Positions 1 to 4,133 of a DNA stretch of 6,205 nucleotides are shown piece by piece. A program made the position numbers and the translations under genes. The notes under the pieces are model-generated. The model was not told the origin of the DNA. It saw only the letters and a list, made by a program, of their open reading frames with translations, and searched no databases. The stretch is taken from positions 1 through 6,205 of the forward strand of contig JAKAUG010000176.1 in assembly GCA_021827805.1 (NCBI GenBank). Direction: 5' to 3'. Numbering within the stretch: the stretch's first letter is position 1; each line of letters starts with the position of its first letter. Origin of the DNA: Bacillota bacterium (GTDB lineage Bacteria > Bacillota > Sulfobacillia > RBS10-35 > JAJYVN01).

Positions 1-375
1 ATAGCGCTGCTCCCGCGGCTTGCCGCCGGTGCTCACGCTCACGAACAGCAGGTGCGTGCCGAACTCCTCGACCGCGCGCCTGGCCAGGGAGGCCGCATGG
101 CCCTCGACATCCTCGTGGTCCAGATCCAGGTCCACCTGCAGCGAGGCGGCGCGCAGCCCATGGCGCGCCAGATCGCGCTGCAACGCGGCCGTCCCGGCGG
201 GTTGGGGCAGGGAGACCTCGACCGCCCGGATGCCCAGGGTCGGAAGGATCTCCAGGGCCTGGCCGGCCGCGGAGCCAAAGGACCCCGGCCGGCAGGAGAG
301 GAGCAGGCCGCCACCGCCGCCACCGGTCTCCGGAGCCAGAAGCCGAGTCCGCCCACGGAACTCCACGCCATCCAC
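1..375 (-). CDS. Probable sugar phosphate isomerase/epimerase-like TIM-barrel protein, N-terminal part
   Basis: This frame runs from GTG at 375 to the window start without a stop, so only the first 125 codons are present. Residues 24-57 (LLLSCRPGSFGS, then ALEILPTLGIRAVEVSLP) look like the first strand and helix of the xylose-isomerase/AP-endonuclease-like TIM barrels, with a conserved-type acidic residue (Glu53) at the end of the second strand. Later come an LQVDLDLDHED stretch and a helix leading into THLLFVSVSTGG, again the barrel pattern. Such proteins usually isomerise or epimerise sugars or act on metal-bound substrates, but the catalytic half lies outside the window, so no substrate can be given. 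The frame is closed by a stop at 466-468 and has no ATG, GTG or TTG between there and 375. The start is therefore GTG 375 or GTG 366, and 366 has a slightly better G-rich leader. A run of six glycines (residues 18-23) precedes the first strand and is unusual. The gene is divergent from the YtxH-like gene. Family call moderately sure, function unknown. Confidence 0.68.
   Translation of the reverse strand, partial: MDGVEFRGRTRLLAPETGGGGGGLLLSCRPGSFGSAAGQALEILPTLGIRAVEVSLPQPAGTAALQRDLARHGLRAASLQVDLDLDHEDVEGHAASLARRAVEEFGTHLLFVSVSTGGKPREQRY
307..324 (-). repeat. In-frame 9-base tandem duplication coding six glycines
   Basis: On the minus strand GGTGGCGGC occurs twice in direct succession (316-324, then 307-315). 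It encodes Gly-Gly-Gly twice, just ahead of the first barrel strand of the TIM-barrel protein. The period is three codons, so copy changes keep the frame. Confidence 0.7.
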
Positions 376-461
376 CCCGTTTCGGCGCGCACTCCCGCGC
401 CCGGTCCCGCTTCGTCCCCGGGCCCCCCTTGGCCTGCTGAACGGGGACGACCCGGGCCCGA

Positions 462-479
462 TGAGCTACAATAGTCTCA
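462..479 (+). promoter_or_regulatory. AT-rich island with -10-like TACAAT inside an imperfect inverted repeat
   Basis: The 129-base spacer between the divergent genes is GC-rich except for this patch. TACAAT at 467-472 matches a sigma-A -10 box in five of six positions and lies 33 bases before the GTG at 505. No convincing -35 box stands 16-18 bases upstream. The same patch reads TGAGCTA-CAA-TAG(T)CTCA, an inverted repeat of seven pairs with one bulged T. It could be an operator covering the promoter or a small hairpin. Promoter call is tentative. Confidence 0.35.
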
Positions 480-488
480 CAGGCAGTC

Positions 489-496
489 GGAGGGGG
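489..496 (+). promoter_or_regulatory. Ribosome binding site for the YtxH-like gene
   Basis: GGAGGGGG ends eight bases before the GTG at 505. It is a strong Shine-Dalgarno sequence and the main reason for accepting a GTG start for this small gene. Confidence 0.75.
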
Positions 497-504
497 CGAA
501 CGAG

Positions 505-822
505 GTGCAGGACCGGGGGAATTTCGTGATCGGGCTTCTGATGGGCGGCCTGGTGGGCACGCTGGTGGGTATCCTGCTGGCGCCGGCACCGGGAGAGGAA
601 ACCCGCAGGCAGGTGGGTGCCAAGGCCGGCGATGCCGCCTCGCGCCTGCGTGAGGGTTCGGCACGGGTCGCGGCCCAGGCCAGCCAGTCCGTCCAGACGC
701 TCTCGCAGCGCGTGCGCACGCGCGTGGGAACGCTCCAGGCCCAGGCGCTCGATGGTGTGGCGGAGACCATGCAGCCCGAGGAGGCCGCGGCAACCGGCGA
801 GTCCGCTGCGGAGCCCGTGTAA
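505..822 (+). CDS. YtxH-domain small membrane protein
   Basis: A 105-residue protein with the hallmark layout of the YtxH (gas-vesicle-protein-like) family. A short polar N-terminus is followed by one glycine-rich membrane helix (about residues 7-25, FVIGLLMGGLVGTLVGILL). Directly after it comes the family's APxxGEETR-type motif (residues 26-34), then an amphipathic alanine/glutamine-rich region (about 37-88) that should form a helix or coiled coil, and an acidic tail. Family members are membrane anchored; in Bacillus, ytxH belongs to a general-stress/stationary-phase operon. The molecular role is not known. The GTG start is fixed by a strong ribosome binding site. The stop overlaps the next gene's start (TAATG), so the two are probably translationally coupled. 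Length is normal for the family. Confidence 0.85.
   Translation: MQDRGNFVIGLLMGGLVGTLVGILLAPAPGEETRRQVGAKAGDAASRLREGSARVAAQASQSVQTLSQRVRTRVGTLQAQALDGVAETMQPEEAAATGESAAEPV
810..813 (+). promoter_or_regulatory. Ribosome binding site for the downstream membrane protein
   Basis: GGAG lies inside the last codons of the YtxH-like gene, eight bases before the ATG at 822. It supports ATG 822 as the start and allows re-initiation straight after the overlapping TAA. Confidence 0.6.
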
Positions 823-1337
823 TGGGGGCGGGGGCGGCGGCCGTGCTGGTGGTCGCGGTGGTGATCATCGCGGCATCCCAGTTGGCGCTGGTGATCGTGC
901 TGGCCATCACCGCCAGGAGGGCGCTGCGTGAGGTGGCCACCCTGCGCGTGGAGATGGCCAAGACCATGGAGCTGTTGCGTGAGACCACCGCCCAGGTGGG
1001 CGGGCTCGCTGCGGAGGCCACCGGGACCATCCACCAGGCGCGGGAGGCCGTATCCCATCTGAGTGCGCTGGCCGGGATGGGCCGCTCGGTGCTCGAGGGC
1101 GCGGTGGGCAACCTCCTGCTGCGCACGTTCGCGCCTGGTCGGGCCGCCACCGGCGTGGCCCAGGCGGTGCTGCAGGGGGGTGCGCTGCTTTGGCAGACCC
1201 TGGCGCGGCGTCGCGCCCAGCGCGCCGCCACGGGCCCGATCCCGGAACGGGAGCCGCTCGGCACCGGACCCGTCCGCCGCTTGTCCCGCGCGGCCAAGCC
1301 CCTCGGTCCCGGTGCCTCCCAACAGCTGCAGGCATAG
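822..1337 (+). CDS. Single-pass membrane coiled-coil protein, DUF948/YtxG-like
   Basis: A 171-residue protein with one N-terminal membrane helix (about residues 5-29, rich in Val/Ile/Ala). A long heptad-like helix follows (about 32-80; LREVATLRVEMAKTMELL, then QVGGLAAEATGTIHQAREAV). A second amphipathic or weakly hydrophobic region covers about 83-130, and the tail is basic and proline-rich. This layout is that of DUF948 proteins such as Bacillus YtxG, which sit beside ytxH. The pairing here with a YtxH-domain gene, joined by a one-base TAATG overlap, supports the assignment more than residue-level similarity does. The two products may form a membrane-associated complex (inference). Function is unknown. 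The gene converges on the permease gene, with 46 bases between the stops. Confidence 0.75.
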   Translation: MGAGAAAVLVVAVVIIAASQLALVIVLAITARRALREVATLRVEMAKTMELLRETTAQVGGLAAEATGTIHQAREAVSHLSALAGMGRSVLEGAVGNLLLRTFAPGRAATGVAQAVLQGGALLWQTLARRRAQRAATGPIPEREPLGTGPVRRLSRAAKPLGPGASQQLQA

Positions 1338-1383
1338 GACGCCAGCGCTGAGCGCCGGAGCCAGGGGGCGGCCCAGTGCCGCG

Positions 1384-2772
1384 CTACTCGGCTCCGGGGC
1401 CGCGCAGCGCCTGGGCACGCGCGGCCCTGGCGGCCTCGCGGCGCGCCCGTGCGGCCGCGCGCAGCAGGGGCACCACCCGCCACACGTACCAGGTGACCAG
1501 CCCACCGCCCGCCAGGAGCAGCAGCACGCTTGTGAGCCCACCCTGCACCAGCGAGGCCACTCCCAGCACCCCAAAGATCACCGCGACGGCGATCTGCAGC
1601 CAGGGAACGCCCCAGGCGCGGTAGGGCCGCGGAGCGGCGGGCTCGCGGCGGCGCAGTCTGATCACCGCCACGGAGGCCAGCGTATAGACGACGCCCTCCA
1701 GGGCGGCGCCGAGGTCCACGCTCCCGGTCAGCCCTCCCGCCAGGCCCACCGCCAGCGCCGCCGCCAAGGTGACGCCGAAGAGCGCATACAGGGCATTCTC
1801 CGGTGTCAGGCGCGTGGGGTGCACGCGCGCCAACCAGGCGGGCGCTGCGCCCTCCCGCGCCGTCGCGTAGAGGAAGCGTGACGCGGCCGTCAGTCCGGCG
1901 TTGAAGGTGGTGGCCGAAGCCCCCAGGCAGATCAGCACCATCCAGAGCCCACCGACCGCGCCCAGCAGCCGGACCGCGAAGACCATCTGCGGCACATCGC
2001 CGGTGAGCGCGCTGCGCGGGAGCCAGTGCCCCATGGCGGTGGTGATGCCCATGTAGGCCACGGTGAGCAGCAGCACGGCGCCGGTCATGCCCTTGGCCAC
2101 CAGGGAGTTGTCCGTGACCTCCTCGGACAGGGGAGTCACCCACTCAAACCCCACGAACAGGAAGACACCCACGGCCGCCGCCTGCAGGACGGACCCGGCC
2201 CCTCCGGGATGCAGCGCGTTCGGGAGCCGCCAGTGAGCGTGCGCGAAGCCGAGCCAGGAAAAGGCCAGGATCGAGGCCACGACAAGGTAGGTGAGCACGT
2301 CCTGGAACAGTCCGGCGATCTCCACGCCGCGCAGGTTCACCCAGAGGGCCACCACCAGGAGCAGCACGATCCAGCCCGCGGCCGGCACCCCGGGCAGTTC
2401 GAAGTGCAGCGCCTGCCCCAGCACCATGGCCTCGGCCGCCAGCACGAGTACGACGACGAACATGTACAGGCCGCTGACCACAAGGGCCAGGTTGGCACCG
2501 AAGGCCCGCTGCAGGTAGACGCGGATCGCGGCCGACGTGGGCATCATCCCGTTGAGCTCGGCAAAGGACTGGGCGACCAGGAGCGCCAGGAGCCCGGCCA
2601 CCAGCACGGCGATCCAGGCCGCATCCCCCGCGGTGGTCCGCGCCACTTGGGCGGCGGCGATGAAGCTGCTGGTGGCGAACGTCAGGCCGGCGGAATTGCT
2701 GATCACCGTACGCAACGTCAGGGCGCGGCGCAGGGTCTGCCCGCGGGTTCCGGCGTCGGCCTGTCCCTGCAC
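1384..2772 (-). CDS. APC-superfamily amino acid permease
   Basis: A 462-residue integral membrane transporter with about 12 predicted helices. Counted from the GTG start they lie near residues 24-45, 52-70, 92-118, 131-147, 157-177, 195-214, 228-247, 262-286, 324-345, 350-372, 390-410 and 413-433. Family marks are the sixth helix (VFLFVGFEWVTPLSEEV), the AQSFAELNGMMPTSAA segment after helix 2, and the NAGLTAASRFLYATAREGAAP stretch with a following pro-rich loop typical of APC permeases. Substrate is probably an amino acid or related amine, moved by proton or ion coupling; specificity cannot be read. Helix 1 lacks the usual glycine-rich GSGIG-type motif. I prefer GTG 2772, with GGGGAG nine bases upstream and a four-base gap from the SCP2 stop. 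An in-frame ATG at 2808 would add 12 residues, overlap the SCP2 gene by 32 bases and has only a weak leader. The C-terminal tail is very Arg/Ala-rich. It is the last gene of the cluster seen here. Confidence 0.9.
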   Translation of the reverse strand: MQGQADAGTRGQTLRRALTLRTVISNSAGLTFATSSFIAAAQVARTTAGDAAWIAVLVAGLLALLVAQSFAELNGMMPTSAAIRVYLQRAFGANLALVVSGLYMFVVVLVLAAEAMVLGQALHFELPGVPAAGWIVLLLVVALWVNLRGVEIAGLFQDVLTYLVVASILAFSWLGFAHAHWRLPNALHPGGAGSVLQAAAVGVFLFVGFEWVTPLSEEVTDNSLVAKGMTGAVLLLTVAYMGITTAMGHWLPRSALTGDVPQMVFAVRLLGAVGGLWMVLICLGASATTFNAGLTAASRFLYATAREGAAPAWLARVHPTRLTPENALYALFGVTLAAALAVGLAGGLTGSVDLGAALEGVVYTLASVAVIRLRRREPAAPRPYRAWGVPWLQIAVAVIFGVLGVASLVQGGLTSVLLLLAGGGLVTWYVWRVVPLLRAAARARREAARAARAQALRGPGAE

Positions 2773-2776
2773 GGAC

Positions 2777-3136
2777 TCACTCTCCCCAGACCATGAGGGT
2801 GAAGACATCGAGCTTCATCATGTCGGCCTCGGTACTGCGCACGATCAGGGAGCCGTCGAGGTAGGGCTCGGTGGGAGACATCTCCCCGCGGAAGATGGCC
2901 GCGAGCGTGTCGGCGGCACCCTCCAGCACAATCTCCGCCCGCGCGGGGTGCTCGGCCGCTCCGAGCAGGCGCACCGCGCCCTCCTGGACCCGCAGGCCGC
3001 GGGTCCAGGCAGCGTCCGTGGCGCGGACCAGGATGGTGCGGTTCCAACCCTGGGCCATGCGCGGCAACTCGGCACTGTCGTTGAACTGGCGCGCGAACTC
3101 GGTGAGCACGCGCTCCATCTCCGCAACGTCGGTCAT
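2777..3136 (-). CDS. Stand-alone SCP2 sterol-binding-domain protein
   Basis: A 119-residue soluble protein that consists almost only of an SCP2-type (sterol carrier protein 2) domain. An N-terminal helix (residues 4-18) is followed by strands around WNRTILVRATDAAWTRGLRV, and then by the family's ADTLAAIFRGEMSPTEPYLDG segment (about 75-95), which matches the usual 'Gly-x-Met/Leu-x-Pro ... Gly-x-Leu' pattern. A strand and helix close the protein (LIVRSTEADMMKLDVFTLM). SCP2 domains make a hydrophobic tunnel for fatty acyl chains or other lipids; bacterial stand-alone members are mostly uncharacterised. There is no signal peptide or membrane helix. ATG 3136 follows the previous gene's TGA by one base (TGA-G-ATG), with a G-rich leader at 3144-3149, so translation is probably coupled. 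Lipid-binding fold fairly sure, ligand and job unknown. Confidence 0.85.
   Translation of the reverse strand: MTDVAEMERVLTEFARQFNDSAELPRMAQGWNRTILVRATDAAWTRGLRVQEGAVRLLGAAEHPARAEIVLEGAADTLAAIFRGEMSPTEPYLDGSLIVRSTEADMMKLDVFTLMVWGE
2782..2787 (-). promoter_or_regulatory. Ribosome binding site deciding the permease start
   Basis: Read on the minus strand this is GGGGAG, lying in the last codons of the SCP2 gene and ending nine bases before GTG 2772. The competing ATG at 2808 has no comparable sequence, so this site argues for the shorter permease. Confidence 0.55.
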
Positions 3137-3137
3137 C

Positions 3138-4109
3138 TCAATGCCCCCCGTCCGCCCCAGCGGCTCCCTGCTGCAGGTCCACCACCTCGGGCCGGTACTC
3201 GATCCGATCCAGCAGCTCCTCGAAGTCGGCGGCCGCCAGATCCTCGGGCCGCCGGCCCATGGCCGCCACCATGGCGGCCTCCAGGACGTTCGTTCCCAGC
3301 GAGCGGCCGTCGAGCAGCGGCGTGGTCGTGAACAGCCAGCGCACGCCCCGGCGCGCCAGATCCCCCCGGTCCTCCGCCGTGGTGGTGTTCGTCAGCACCG
3401 CCTTGTCGGTGAGGGAGGCGGGCAGGTAGCGGCGGATGAGGTGGAAGTCCCCGGCCACGAGCGCCGCCCGCTCGTACTCCTCCGGGAAGCGCGCCTCCGG
3501 TTCCGACTCCTGCGCGGCGCCGGTGGGATAGAGCATGCGCACCGGGAGCCTGGTCATCTCCTTGGCCAGGCGCCGGCTGATCTTCTGCAACTCGGCCAGG
3601 GTGGTGATGGGATACGGGATCCCCGCGGTGAACATCAGGTCCCCATACACCGGACGGCAGCCGGCCTCTTCCAGGGCCACCGCCATGCCGAAGCGGTCCA
3701 GGGCCGAGACCATGAGGACCGGCAGGCCCTTGAGCGGCAGCGGCCCGTGGGCGGCCAGCTGTCGTACCGCCCGGGGCTCCAGTGTCCGTTTCAGGCGGGA
3801 GCCGTCCACCACCGGCGTGCGGGAGGCGGCCTGCAGCAGCCGTTCCCCGTCCGCGATCACATAGCGGTCCTCCCCGATGTACAGGTAGACGTCCAGGCCC
3901 CCCAGACCGATGGCGTCCACCCTGCCGTCCAGTTCGGCGATGGCCTGCCGGGCCGCCTCCACGTCGCCGTTGAAGCCGCGCCGTTCGATGTCGATCTCCA
4001 CATCGGCCAGCCGGTAGCGGACGCGGTGGTCGCGGCGCGCGCTCCCCAGACTCACGGACACCACGGTCCTGGTGGCGCCCAGTGCCGATCCCTCCCACAA
4101 CCCGTCCAT
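3138..4109 (-). CDS. Conserved protein of the family often labelled 'quinate 5-dehydrogenase'; function unproven
   Basis: A 323-residue soluble protein with strongly family-like blocks: VVSVSLGSARRDHRV (16-30), AIGLGGLDVYLYIG (66-79), TPVVDGSRLKRTLEPRAV (98-115), VLMVSALDRFGMA (131-143), VYGDLMFTAGIPYPI (154-168), MLYPTGAAQE (192-201), GDFHLIRRYLP (220-230), AVLTNTTTAED (237-247) and LFTTTPLLDGRSLGTNVLEA (259-278). From memory, similar proteins in Bacillota carry the database name quinate 5-dehydrogenase. I see no standard GxGxxG dinucleotide motif, although residues 130-157 look like a beta-alpha-beta unit ending in an acidic residue. I would not assert quinate chemistry. ATG 4109 is the only start codon after the upstream stop in this frame before codon 4. 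It has no clear ribosome binding site and gives about 13 residues more than I expect for the family, so a later start is possible. It lies 24 bases after dnaE and one base before the SCP2 gene. Real gene: very sure; function: open. Confidence 0.82.
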   Translation of the reverse strand: MDGLWEGSALGATRTVVSVSLGSARRDHRVRYRLADVEIDIERRGFNGDVEAARQAIAELDGRVDAIGLGGLDVYLYIGEDRYVIADGERLLQAASRTPVVDGSRLKRTLEPRAVRQLAAHGPLPLKGLPVLMVSALDRFGMAVALEEAGCRPVYGDLMFTAGIPYPITTLAELQKISRRLAKEMTRLPVRMLYPTGAAQESEPEARFPEEYERAALVAGDFHLIRRYLPASLTDKAVLTNTTTAEDRGDLARRGVRWLFTTTPLLDGRSLGTNVLEAAMVAAMGRRPEDLAAADFEELLDRIEYRPEVVDLQQGAAGADGGH

Positions 4110-4133
4110 TCTGACACGCCGCGCGCGCCCCTT

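Noticed and set aside
52..474. Plus-strand open frames opposite the TIM-barrel gene
   Set aside because: No hydrophobic core or domain pattern. The minus-strand frame gives a coherent strand-helix barrel sequence.
1342..1358. Small imperfect hairpin (CC-A-GCGC-TGA-GCGC-C-GG) between the convergent stops
   Set aside because: Four plus two pairs with a mismatch and no T-run on either strand; too weak to call a terminator.
477..1574. A 365-codon minus-strand open frame antisense to the YtxH-like pair and the convergent spacer
   Set aside because: Composition is low-complexity Arg/Pro/His/Gly. The plus-strand genes opposite have membrane helices, ribosome binding sites and family motifs.
2026..2796. 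A 256-codon plus-strand open frame opposite the permease gene
   Set aside because: It is His/Gly/Gln-rich antisense of hydrophobic helices, has no recognisable domain, and the permease on the other strand is certain.
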